Below are positions 14,325-21,136 of a stretch of 37,008 nucleotides of DNA, in pieces (the first letter of the stretch is position 1; every line of letters starts with the position of its first letter). Under the pieces are notes generated by a model. That model was not told where the DNA came from and ran no database searches. It was given only the letters and a program-made list of their open reading frames with translations. A program made the translations under genes and the position numbers. This DNA comes from CAVAWX01 sp963642995 (GTDB taxonomy: Bacteria > Actinomycetota > Coriobacteriia > Coriobacteriales > QAMH01). The stretch covers positions 1 through 37,008 of the forward strand of contig CAVIIZ010000013.1 in the NCBI GenBank assembly GCA_963642995.1, in the 5' to 3' direction.

Positions 14325-15623
14325 ATGCAACGTGACGCTATGGCTGAACTGGTGAAGTGGAAAAACAGCGCCCGTCGCAAGCCGCTCGTGCTGAACGGCG
14401 CCAGGCAGGTGGGCAAGACATGGCTCTTGCGCGAGTTCGGCAAACGGCATTTCGACAACGTCGCCTATGTCAACTTCGACAGCGATGCAAGCGTCGTGAA
14501 GCAGTTCGACCTCGATTTCGACACGGGCAGGCTGATCACCGCGCTCCAGGCGCACACGCACGAGAAAATCCAGCCGCACAAGACCCTCGTCATATTCGAC
14601 GAGATTCAAGAATGTCCCGCGGCGCTGACTTCTCTCAAGTACTTCTGCGAGAACGCGCATGAATATGCCGTGTGCGCAGCGGGTTCGCTGTTGGGGGTAA
14701 CGGTGCATTCGGGAAGCGGCTATCCTGTGGGCAAGGTGAGCAATCTCGATCTGCACCCTCTTACTTTTTTCGAGTTCCTGGACGCCGTGGGCGAAGGGCA
14801 GCTTCGCGAGCTCATAAGCGCCTCCAATCTCCAGACATTGGTTTCGTTTCACGAGAAACTGAAAAGCCTGCTCAGAACCTATTGTTTCGTGGGCGGTATG
14901 CCCGAGGCCGTGTGCGCGTTTGCGGACAGCGGCAACCTGGACGAGGCGCGCGATGTGCAACGCGACATACTGCTCGGCTATGAACGCGATATATCCAAGC
15001 ACCTGTCTCCTAAAGAGACCGAGCATTGCCTGGCGGCGTTCAAGTCGATTCCGCAGCATTTGGGACGCGAGAACAAGAAGTTCGTCTTCGGCAATATCGC
15101 CTCCGGTGCCCGTGCGAGCAACTATCGCTTTGCCATCACGTGGATGGTGCAAGCCGGCATCGCCTTGCGCGTGCCCCGCGCATCGAAACCGGGCGTGCCG
15201 TTGGGGGCGTACAGCGACGATTCTGCTTTCAAGCTGTTCATGTGCGATGTCGGCTTGCTTGGCGCGTCGAGCGGCATCGACGCTGGAAGCGTTATCGACG
15301 GGAACAGGATATTCACGGAATTCAAGGGGGCGCTTGCCGAGCAATATGTCTGCCAACAGCTTTTCGCAGCCGGGTTCTCACCGAGCTATTGGTCGGCGAG
15401 AAACTCGACAGGCGAAATCGATTTTCTGGTGCAACGCGGCGGGCGGATATACCCCATAGAGGTGAAGGCGGAGGAAAATCTCCGCGCGAAGAGCCTGCGC
15501 GCCTTCAACGAGAGATTCGACGGGGTGAGTTGCAGGAGGTTGAGCGGCTCGCCGTATCGCGAGCAGGACTGGATGGTGAACGTGCCCCTGTACGCCGCGT
15601 GCGCTCCGGATGTTTGGGGGTAG
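14325..15623 (+). CDS. AAA_14/DUF4143 family ATPase (second copy)
   Basis: The 432-residue protein has Walker A GARQVGKT (25-32), Walker B LVIFDEIQE with D92-E93, and the AAGSLLGV sensor region. The C-terminal DUF4143 domain ends with a recognisable PD-(D/E)xK-like core: TGEIDFLVQ followed by YPIEVKAEENLRAKSL. It is only distantly like the copy at 7491 (mainly in the motifs), so it is not a recent duplicate. The Shine-Dalgarno AAAGGAGGT (14312-14320) is near perfect. The gene is flanked by diverged copies of one 62-bp sequence, which suggests it arrived as a cassette. The cellular role of this family is unproven. Confidence 0.88.
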   Translation: MQRDAMAELVKWKNSARRKPLVLNGARQVGKTWLLREFGKRHFDNVAYVNFDSDASVVKQFDLDFDTGRLITALQAHTHEKIQPHKTLVIFDEIQECPAALTSLKYFCENAHEYAVCAAGSLLGVTVHSGSGYPVGKVSNLDLHPLTFFEFLDAVGEGQLRELISASNLQTLVSFHEKLKSLLRTYCFVGGMPEAVCAFADSGNLDEARDVQRDILLGYERDISKHLSPKETEHCLAAFKSIPQHLGRENKKFVFGNIASGARASNYRFAITWMVQAGIALRVPRASKPGVPLGAYSDDSAFKLFMCDVGLLGASSGIDAGSVIDGNRIFTEFKGALAEQYVCQQLFAAGFSPSYWSARNSTGEIDFLVQRGGRIYPIEVKAEENLRAKSLRAFNERFDGVSCRRLSGSPYREQDWMVNVPLYAACAPDVWG

Positions 15624-15635
15624 CCCTGCTGCTGC

Positions 15636-15698
15636 GGGAGCAGGCGCCCCATCGACCTGCACGACGAAGCGAAAAAGCGGCATCCTCCAGCTTGTTTT
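15636..15698 (+). repeat. Diverged second copy of the 13893-13954 sequence
   Basis: About 48 of 62 aligned bases match 13893-13954, with one 1-base insertion. The last 15 bases are nearly identical (one C/T difference). The two copies are in the same orientation and bracket the second DUF4143 ATPase. In the frame of the first copy this one reads RRPIDLHDEAKKR, then is frameshifted. Confidence 0.6.
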
Positions 15699-15705
15699 CC
15701 CTGTT

Positions 15706-15738
15706 GTCCCTTCGCGTACAGGCGAAGGGACGGCTTTT
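15706..15738 (+). terminator. Terminator after the second ATPase
   Basis: GTCCCTTCGC pairs perfectly with GCGAAGGGAC around a 6-nt loop, then GGCTTTT. It touches the stop codon of the convergent PIN-toxin gene. Confidence 0.65.
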
Positions 15739-16157
15739 CAGGAGCCTTGGCGCGTCGAGAGGTATTCCGAGGCCGTCAGCTTAGGAGTGGGGGAGCGCGT
15801 GAACGCGGCGGCGTCCCTCGTGATGATGTAGTCCGCGCCCTCGATTTCGGCGATTGCGCGGAGCAGGCCGTTCTCGAAGTCCGGCTCGTCGGACTCGAGC
15901 GCGCGCATGACGCCGTCGCGGTCCATCGCCGGGACATAGCACGCGCCGGCGAACAGGCGCAGCCAGCGCCTTTCGAGTTCTTCGTCGAGGTCGCGCCGCG
16001 CTATGTAGTAGAAGTCCTTCAGCGAGCAGGCGGCTACGAGCCCGATTGCCTTGCGCCGCGCGATCGCGGTGAAAAGCTGCGCCGCCTCCTGCGAGCCCGG
16101 TCTGCCGGAAAGCGCTACGTCCAACAGGAAGTTCGTGTCCAAGAAGAGCTTATCCAC
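15738..16157 (-). CDS. PIN-domain toxin (VapC-like ribonuclease)
   Basis: The 139-residue protein has the PIN fold acidic residues: Asp7 in FLDTNFLLD, a middle acidic cluster at DEPDFENGLL, and GADYIITRD near the C-terminus. PIN toxins cleave specific RNAs in a metal-dependent way and are held inactive by a partner. Here the partner gene upstream overlaps it by 8 bp and encodes a RelB/DinJ-type protein rather than a VapB. The length is normal and no motif is missing. The RNA target cannot be predicted. Confidence 0.85.
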   Translation of the reverse strand: MDKLFLDTNFLLDVALSGRPGSQEAAQLFTAIARRKAIGLVAACSLKDFYYIARRDLDEELERRWLRLFAGACYVPAMDRDGVMRALESDEPDFENGLLRAIAEIEGADYIITRDAAAFTRSPTPKLTASEYLSTRQGS

Positions 16158-16434
16158 GGCGGGCTGCCAGTTCGCGTTTCAGGTCCTGCGGGGAGAGGTT
16201 CTCGAGGAACTCGCTTCTCGGGGTGATGGCGCGCAGCTCGGAGAACTCCTCTTCCAGGGAGCGCCGCGCCTCGTCTTCGGCGTCGTCGGCCGCCGGGACG
16301 ACCCCGGTCTCGGAAATCTGCTGCCAGACGCAGCGGATGACCTCGGCTTGCGTCGAGCCCGCCCCCTCGATGAAGAACTGCGCTCTCTTCGCCACCGCAG
16401 CGTCCACCCGTCCTGCCACCAGCGCGCTCGGCAT
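16150..16434 (-). CDS. RelB/DinJ-type antitoxin paired with the PIN toxin
   Basis: The 94-residue protein opens MPSALVAGRVDAAVAKRAQ, a typical ribbon-helix-helix DNA-binding start of RelB/DinJ antitoxins, followed by TQAEVIRCVWQQISETGVVP. The acidic C-terminal half (about 50-90) should wrap the toxin. ATG 16434 follows GGAGG at ideal spacing, while upstream in-frame codons lie in the operator. It is translated just ahead of the toxin and probably represses its own promoter through the paired GTTAAC sites at 16447-16467. Confidence 0.8.
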   Translation of the reverse strand: MPSALVAGRVDAAVAKRAQFFIEGAGSTQAEVIRCVWQQISETGVVPAADDAEDEARRSLEEEFSELRAITPRSEFLENLSPQDLKRELAARRG

Positions 16435-16446
16435 AGTGCACCTCCT

Positions 16447-16472
16447 TGTTAACAAACGCAGTTAACATTGTA
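16447..16472 (-). promoter_or_regulatory. Promoter and operator of the PIN toxin-antitoxin pair
   Basis: On the minus strand TACAAT (16472-16467) is the -10. Just downstream, GTTAAC occurs twice (16461-16466 and 16448-16453) within the near-palindrome TGTTAACA...GTTAACA. This layout fits autorepression by a ribbon-helix-helix antitoxin. Confidence 0.55.
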
Positions 16473-16578
16473 GCACGGCACGTCGCCCGCTGCGCCCGCT
16501 GCCGCTTGAGTATTCGATTCGAGTGTGCGCGCGGTTGGGGGCGCGGACGCGAGCGCAGGTGAATCAGGCATCCGGGTG

Positions 16579-16866
16579 TCAGGCGCCCAAGGCGGCGATG
16601 GGGACGACGTAGACGCCGTCGGGGCGGCGGTAGGCCATCTCGCCCACCCCCACGACGACGGCGAGGAAAGAGGGCGGCTTCGTACGTGCCTGCGGGTCCT
16701 TGCCCAGCTTCTTCGCCAGGCGCAGGAGCGCTTTGGCGCCTTCATCCGTCTTGCCGCACCATTTCGTGCCCGAGACCTTCACCGCGCCGAAAAGCGAGAG
16801 ATAGCGCTCGACCAGTGCGTCTGCGAGACGCGACGTGTAGTCTCCTTCGATGATCCCGGTGCCCAT
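16579..16866 (-). pseudogene. Internally deleted DUF4143 ATPase (third copy)
   Basis: The 95-residue frame starts MGTGIIEGDYTSRLADALVE and reaches GAVKVSGTKWCGKT, the N-terminus and Walker A of a DUF4143 ATPase. It then passes in frame to AKALLRLAKKLGKDPQ... and ends AYRRPDGVYVVPIAALGA, the usual C-terminus of the same family. The middle (about 300 residues, including Walker B) is gone. The start has a good AAAGGA. It could still make a small protein, but not an ATPase. The family assignment rests on recognising both ends. Confidence 0.6.
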
Positions 16867-16895
16867 GACAAGTCCTTTGGCCTGCGAAATCCAGA

Positions 16896-16954
16896 AAAAC
16901 GAATTTTTCCCCACCGGAGAAACGAATTTTCCAAGCCCGGGAAAACGAATTTCC
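16896..16954 (-). repeat. Three phased repeats before the ATPase remnant
   Basis: ACGAAT recurs at 16899, 16922 and 16945, exactly 23 bp apart, each inside a unit close to GAAAACGAATTTTCC. They lie 30-90 bases upstream of the remnant's start codon and downstream of mtnA. The spacing of about two helical turns puts them on one face of the DNA. Confidence 0.7.
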
Positions 16955-16956
16955 GG

Positions 16957-16985
16957 CCGCTGCGAAGACGCCGTTTTCGCAGCGG
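16957..16985 (-). terminator. Hairpin at the 3' end of mtnA
   Basis: CCGCTGCGAA pairs perfectly with TTCGCAGCGG across a 9-nt loop, 5 bases after the mtnA stop. There is no immediate T run, so intrinsic termination is uncertain. Confidence 0.4.
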
Positions 16986-16989
16986 GGCG

Positions 16990-18153
16990 CTACTCGGCGA
17001 CGCCGTCTTCGGTGAAGACGGCGCAGACGAGCTCGGCGGGCGTCACGTCGAAGGCGGGGTTGAAGGCCTCTGCATCCGCCGGCGCCACGGGCAGCCAGTC
17101 GCGCCCGCTCGGCATGCAGCGCACCTCGCGCGGGTCGCGCTGCTCGATTTCCACCTCGGCGCCGCGCGCCAGCCCCGCGTCGAAGCTGCTGTTCGGCGCG
17201 GCCACGTAGAAGGGCACGTCGTGGTGGTGCGCGAGCACGGCCAGCGCATAGGTGCCTATCTTGTTCGCGAAATCGCCGTTCGCGCAGATGCGGTCCGCGC
17301 CCACGACCACCGCGTCCACTTCACCGGCCTGCATGAGCGCGCCTGCCATGTTGTCGCACACGAGGGCGTAGGGCACGCCCGCGCGTCCGAGCTCCCATGC
17401 CGTCAGGCGCGCGCCCTGCTCGACCGGGCGCGTCTCGTCCACCCACACGCGCTCGACCAGCCCGCGCGCGTGCGCCTCGTAGACGACGCCCAACGCGGTG
17501 CCGCCGTGCACGGTGGCCAGCGAGCCGGCGTTGCAATGCGTCTCGATGCGCAAGGGGCGCCCCAGGCGCGCGGACAGCTTCGCCAGCTCGTCGGCGCCGT
17601 TTCTCGCGATGGCCGCGCACGTGGCCACGTCCTCTTCGGCCATCTCGCAGGCGCGGGCGCGCATCTGCCCGGCTATCGCCGCAGGCGTCGTGGGCACCGC
17701 AGACGTCGCGGCGGCGCCGGCCCCTCCGTTCGCCGTGCCGCCCCTGTTCGCCGCCCCGTCCCCGCCTGCCGCGTGCGCCAGCTCGACCATTTGCGCGACG
17801 GCCCAGCTCAGGTTCACGGCGGTGGGGCGCACGGCGGCTATCTCGGCGGCGCGCGCGTCCAGCTCGGCGAGAAAGGCCTCGCGTCCGCCCGGTTCGCCGG
17901 CTATGGCGGCGTTCTTGCGCATCCACTCGTTTTCCGCCCACAGCACGACGGCAAACGCGCCCGCCACGCCGATGGCCGGCGCCCCGCGCACCGCCAGGTC
18001 CTCGATGCACTCGCAGACCTGCGTGCTGTTGAAGCAGTCGACGTAGACCAGCTTGTGCGGCAGCTCGCGCTGGTCGATCAGGCGCAGCTCGCCTTGGGCG
18101 CTCGGCGTCGGCGGCGTCCACTCGAGCGTGCGGGGTATGTCTGCAAGCGGCAT
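16990..18153 (-). CDS. mtnA: S-methyl-5-thioribose-1-phosphate isomerase
   Basis: MtnA converts methylthioribose 1-phosphate to methylthioribulose 1-phosphate in methionine salvage. The 387-residue protein shows LAVRGAPAIGVAGA, the catalytic cysteine in ETHCNAGSLATV, DETRPVEQGARLTAWEL, LVCDNMAGALM, and the catalytic aspartate region VVGADRICANGDFANKIGTY followed by PFYVAAPNSSFD. It is longer than the usual 340-350 because of a Gly/Ala/Thr-rich insertion at about residues 129-159. ATG 18153 follows AAGGAG. No other salvage genes are nearby. The related eIF2B-alpha/beta/delta family is excluded by the CNAG and DETRP motifs. Confidence 0.93.
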   Translation of the reverse strand: MPLADIPRTLEWTPPTPSAQGELRLIDQRELPHKLVYVDCFNSTQVCECIEDLAVRGAPAIGVAGAFAVVLWAENEWMRKNAAIAGEPGGREAFLAELDARAAEIAAVRPTAVNLSWAVAQMVELAHAAGGDGAANRGGTANGGAGAAATSAVPTTPAAIAGQMRARACEMAEEDVATCAAIARNGADELAKLSARLGRPLRIETHCNAGSLATVHGGTALGVVYEAHARGLVERVWVDETRPVEQGARLTAWELGRAGVPYALVCDNMAGALMQAGEVDAVVVGADRICANGDFANKIGTYALAVLAHHHDVPFYVAAPNSSFDAGLARGAEVEIEQRDPREVRCMPSGRDWLPVAPADAEAFNPAFDVTPAELVCAVFTEDGVAE

Positions 18154-18363
18154 CGGAGTCTCCTTCGCGCGCGGGCGCCTCCCGCGCCGCCGTCTTTCAC
18201 CCCGGCAGGCGAGGGACGCCCCTCTTCACATTCTCGCGCTCGATTGTAACGCGCGGCGCTTCTCGCAGGGCCGGTCGCGCCGGCTTCTGCGGCACGGTCG
18301 CGCCGGCGAGGTCCACGCCAAGGGCGCCTTCCCCATCGGGAGGACGCCCGAATGCGCCGTCGG

Positions 18364-18451
18364 GTGCCCGTCGTGCCATCGCAGGCGCGGCCACAACTAC
18401 CTTGCGACCTTCGTGGACCTCGACGCCGAGAACCTTCTTGACGGCACATAG
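18364..18451 (+). pseudogene. Possible scrap of an ISL3-family transposase
   Basis: The frame reads CPSCHRRRGHNYLATFVDLD and ends at TAG 18449-18451. (K/R)GHxYxT-x-VDLD is the segment around the first catalytic Asp of ISL3 transposases, and a CPxC zinc ribbon occurs in their N-terminus, so the two could be joined by an internal deletion. Only about 29 residues support this. Nothing else was recognised in the gap 18154-18509, which is GC-rich with no clear promoter. Confidence 0.3.
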
Positions 18452-18509
18452 GCTCGCGTTTGCGACGCGGCCAGGTGACGGTGCGTGGGCGGCAAAAGCC
18501 TTTTCCTGT

Positions 18510-20021
18510 TCATCCTTGCACGTATCTTGTCGAACGCCCCCGACGCCCGGTCGGCTTCAGCACGCCCCCATCGACCATCTCCTTTATCCTGCGGTAGGCA
18601 GTCGCCGTCGACACTCCGAGCAACTCGGCCGCCTCCGAGGTGGATATGGACCCGCTCGCGCGCACCGCGTCCAAGACCGTATTCGCCTTCCCCCGCGCCT
18701 TCTCCTTCGCCCCTTTCGGCTGCGCAGTGCCGCCGGCAGCAGAGCCACTTGGCCGTTTTCTCATCGTCACCGCGAACAGCGAGAGGCTGTCTTTGGGCGT
18801 GGCAGGCTCCATCCCGCATTCCCTGAGCGCCATCTGGATTTGCGCGAAACCCGTCCCCTTGTTCTCGACGACATAACCCGTCTCCGGATATCCCGCCGGG
18901 TACGGCGCGCTCTCGAGGACGCGCGAAAGGTACTGGTTGCGGCTTGCCGATGCGCCATACGTGCCGATGTTGTCGACCGTCACCGTGCCGAACAGGCCGC
19001 CGGGGCTGATGATTTCCATGCGGTCGGCATACATGTTCACCTGCACCTGCGAACCAATCCCCTCGGGCGAGTAATCGCGGTGCATGAGCGCGTTTGCCAC
19101 GGCTTCGCGAATCGCGACCTGTGGATATTCTGGAATGTCGCGCCGCGAGCCGCCTTCGACGTAAGAGGCTGTCTTCATGTTTCTCCGCACTGCCGAAAGC
19201 GTCTCCGCCACCATGACGGGGATAGATCCGATGATGGTCTTCGAGTCGAGGAGCCTTGCCCCGTCTTCAGCCAGAGCCTCTTTCGACGTGCCGGGAAACG
19301 CGGCAAACGTGACATTGGCACGCGGGAAGTGCTTTTGCGGATGCCGCCCGAGTGCCATGAGGCCGGCCAGGGTGGGCCTGACCTTGCCGTCCGCTCCTTG
19401 CCCCAGCACCCCCATGCTGAGAAGGGCGTCCTCGTCGGAAAGACCCGAGAAAACACGCGGCGAGGCAGCCCTCTCGCGCACCAGGAAGCCCGCCACAAGC
19501 TCGGGGTCGAGTTCCGAGCTGCTCGCGTGTTCAACCACTCGAGCATCGTAGCGCGGCTGCCGGCGCTCTTCAGTCAGGCGGTCGACCTCGTAGCGGGAAA
19601 GCCTCCTGTCGCCTTCCCCCGTCCTGAAGAAAGAACCGTCGTATGGGCCTCGTGCCTTTACATAACAGGGTTTTTGAAACGGCTCCGTCTCCGGAATCGA
19701 GGCGACGGCGATCAAAGCCCCTTCGAACTCCTCTATGCGCACGTCGGCGCGAACAGGCGGCTCCATCTTGTCCGCGCATGCCTGGGAGAGCGCCTCGGAG
19801 ATTTTCTTCGCATCGAATCCCGGCGCAGGGGAAAAGCCGCCCTTTTCGGAAAGGCCGCACACGATGACGCCGCCCGAGCTGTTCGCAAAAGCCGATATCG
19901 TCTCGACGATGCTCTTGGACATGCCCATCGCCGTCGACTTCACCTCCACGTCCGATGTGTCGCTGCCGATTCTTCTGGCGAGCTTGACGAATTCGGCAAT
20001 ATCGAATTGTTCGGTTTTCAT
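18510..20021 (-). CDS. AlbA_2/HATPase regulator with C-terminal helix-turn-helix
   Basis: The 503-residue protein has an N-terminal Schlafen AlbA_2 domain (about 20-140): VEVKSTAMGMSKSIVETISA, FANSSGGVIVCGL and a later CYVKARGPYDGSFFRTGEG. Next comes a GHKL-type ATP-binding region (about 275-400) with REAVANALMHRDYS, MEIISPGGLFG and NKGTGFAQI. The tail ends in a winged helix, SEAAELLGVSTATAYRRIKE. Such proteins are often annotated as ATP-dependent DNA helicase RecG-related or transcriptional regulators, and some relatives sit in defence loci; the function is unproven. It is complete, unlike the stump at 8696. The gene is solitary, within the accessory block. Confidence 0.85.
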   Translation of the reverse strand: MKTEQFDIAEFVKLARRIGSDTSDVEVKSTAMGMSKSIVETISAFANSSGGVIVCGLSEKGGFSPAPGFDAKKISEALSQACADKMEPPVRADVRIEEFEGALIAVASIPETEPFQKPCYVKARGPYDGSFFRTGEGDRRLSRYEVDRLTEERRQPRYDARVVEHASSSELDPELVAGFLVRERAASPRVFSGLSDEDALLSMGVLGQGADGKVRPTLAGLMALGRHPQKHFPRANVTFAAFPGTSKEALAEDGARLLDSKTIIGSIPVMVAETLSAVRRNMKTASYVEGGSRRDIPEYPQVAIREAVANALMHRDYSPEGIGSQVQVNMYADRMEIISPGGLFGTVTVDNIGTYGASASRNQYLSRVLESAPYPAGYPETGYVVENKGTGFAQIQMALRECGMEPATPKDSLSLFAVTMRKRPSGSAAGGTAQPKGAKEKARGKANTVLDAVRASGSISTSEAAELLGVSTATAYRRIKEMVDGGVLKPTGRRGRSTRYVQG

Positions 20022-20162
20022 GGGCGCCCCCGTTTCCCTTGCTCCCGCTTCTCGCCCGCAGTCTACCTTTTTCCGTCACAATCATGTCAATAATCGCATC
20101 AAAATTCACTAATCACTTCAAAATTGCATGCTGCCGTGAATGTGCAGATTCGCGCGGCGCTG

Positions 20163-20429
20163 CTAGGCCGCGGGGCAGCAGCGCAGGTTGTCGGCGTACC
20201 ATTTCGCCTGCTGGAAAGGGGTCTCCGGGCCTGCCTTCCTGCTGCGCACGCTGGCCTCGTCCAGCGACACGCCGCGCCCCTTCATCTCCACCAGCACGCC
20301 CATGTCCTCGTAGAAGACGTCGATCTTGCGGCCGCGCACCTCCGTCATGCGGTCGTAATACTCCACGCGGTGCTTTTTCAGGAAGTACGAGATGCAGGGC
20401 GTCGACGTGGCGAGGACGCCCTGACACAT
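20163..20429 (-). pseudogene. Orphan nuclease-core fragment of an MmeI-like restriction enzyme
   Basis: An 88-residue frame begins MCQGVLATSTPC, then from residue 30 is identical to residues 57-108 of the enzyme at 21137-24139, because of a 159-bp perfect DNA repeat. That segment carries the PD-(D/E)xK residues (ID...VEMK). After it the frame ends RCCPAA. The first 29 residues (SYFLKKHRVEYYDRMTE) do not match the full enzyme, so the fragment is a mosaic. A 10-bp inverted repeat (20430-20439 with 20465-20474) abuts its start. No good Shine-Dalgarno. Probably not functional alone. Confidence 0.55.
20183..20341 (-). repeat. 159-bp perfect direct repeat, copy 1
   Basis: Base-for-base identical to 23815-23973, in the same orientation and 3,632 bp away. 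It encodes the catalytic core of the restriction nuclease domain. The rest of the 20022-20595 gap shows only the fragment above and the dinJ promoter. Confidence 0.95.
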
Positions 20430-20532
20430 GAACTTGAAATAAGGAGCGAATATCTGGCGCCTTGTTTCAAGTTCGCGTGCATTCCGCCCGTCATTTCAAA
20501 ACCGCATAGTGACGTAGTTTCTATGTGACAGC

Positions 20533-20551
20533 CATGCTATAGTATTGCATG
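20533..20551 (+). promoter_or_regulatory. Promoter/operator of the DinJ-toxin pair
   Basis: TG-C-TATAGT (20535-20543) is an extended -10 enclosed by the inverted repeat CATGC (20533-20537) and GCATG (20547-20551). A ribbon-helix-helix antitoxin bound here would block the -10. Confidence 0.5.
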
Positions 20552-20595
20552 TTGAGTTTTGTTGATTTCAAATTACCATCAAATGAGGGGTAAAA

Positions 20596-20892
20596 ATGGC
20601 AACCGCGACATTTCCCACAACCGTTAGATTCGACAAGGAGTCCAAGGAGCAAGCCGTCTCCATCCTCGACTCCCTCGGCCTGAGCCTCAACGCCTACCTG
20701 AACCTCGCGGTGAAACAGCTGATCAACCAGCGGAAAGTACCGTTCGAGATAAAGCTCGGCGACGAGGTGCCTAATGAGGCGACGCGCCGCGCGATGGTCG
20801 AAGCCGAGGCCAAGGCGATGGGGCTGATCGAGGACACATCCCCTCGCTTCAAAGGCGTCGACGCGCTGATGTCGCACCTGGAAGACGACTGA
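20596..20892 (+). CDS. RelB/DinJ family antitoxin
   Basis: The 98-residue protein starts MATATFPTTVRFDKESKEQA, the beta-strand and first helix of a ribbon-helix-helix domain. LDSLGLSLNAYLNLAVKQLI and VPFEIKLGD follow, all typical of DinJ. The C-terminal third should bind the toxin. The Shine-Dalgarno GAGGGG (20584-20589) fits ATG 20596. The toxin gene begins 2 bases after the stop. Because the neighbouring toxin seems shortened, this antitoxin may now act only as a repressor or may neutralise related toxins in trans. Confidence 0.85.
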   Translation: MATATFPTTVRFDKESKEQAVSILDSLGLSLNAYLNLAVKQLINQRKVPFEIKLGDEVPNEATRRAMVEAEAKAMGLIEDTSPRFKGVDALMSHLEDD

Positions 20893-20894
20893 AG

Positions 20895-21092
20895 ATGTTT
20901 GAAATCGCCGACGAGTACAGGCCACACATCCTGAGCAATTCCGGAGGCGCCTACACAGGGCATGTCGATTTCCACCTCTCTGACGGGAAGGTGGACGTGC
21001 TGGTTCTCTATATGCCGCACAAAACGAATCCCTCGATCCACCTAGTCAGAATCGGGTCGCACAAGGATTTGTTCGGGGGAGGCCTTCTCTAA
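20895..21092 (+). CDS. Shortened YafQ/RelE-like toxin
   Basis: The 65-residue product ends with the YafQ signature: GHVDFHLSDGKVDVLVLYM and LVRIGSHKDLFG, including the catalytic-type H, R, H and F positions. About 25-30 residues of the usual N-terminus (the two helices before the sheet) are missing. The first residues, MFEIADEYRPHIL, resemble a fusion of the start to a point inside the protein. The D-W-L-L-x-Y element typical of the family is altered to K-V-D-V-L-V-L-Y. It may be an inactive in-frame deletion or a short natural variant. It is tightly coupled to the antitoxin. Confidence 0.65.
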   Translation: MFEIADEYRPHILSNSGGAYTGHVDFHLSDGKVDVLVLYMPHKTNPSIHLVRIGSHKDLFGGGLL

Positions 21093-21136
21093 ATTTTGCC
21101 CTGCCTAGCCGCAGACCGGAGATTTCATGGGTCGGG

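Noticed and set aside
20163..20429. Independent small gene encoding a solitary nuclease
   Set aside because: Most of it is a perfect copy of part of the larger enzyme, with no ribosome site, so a duplication fragment is more likely.
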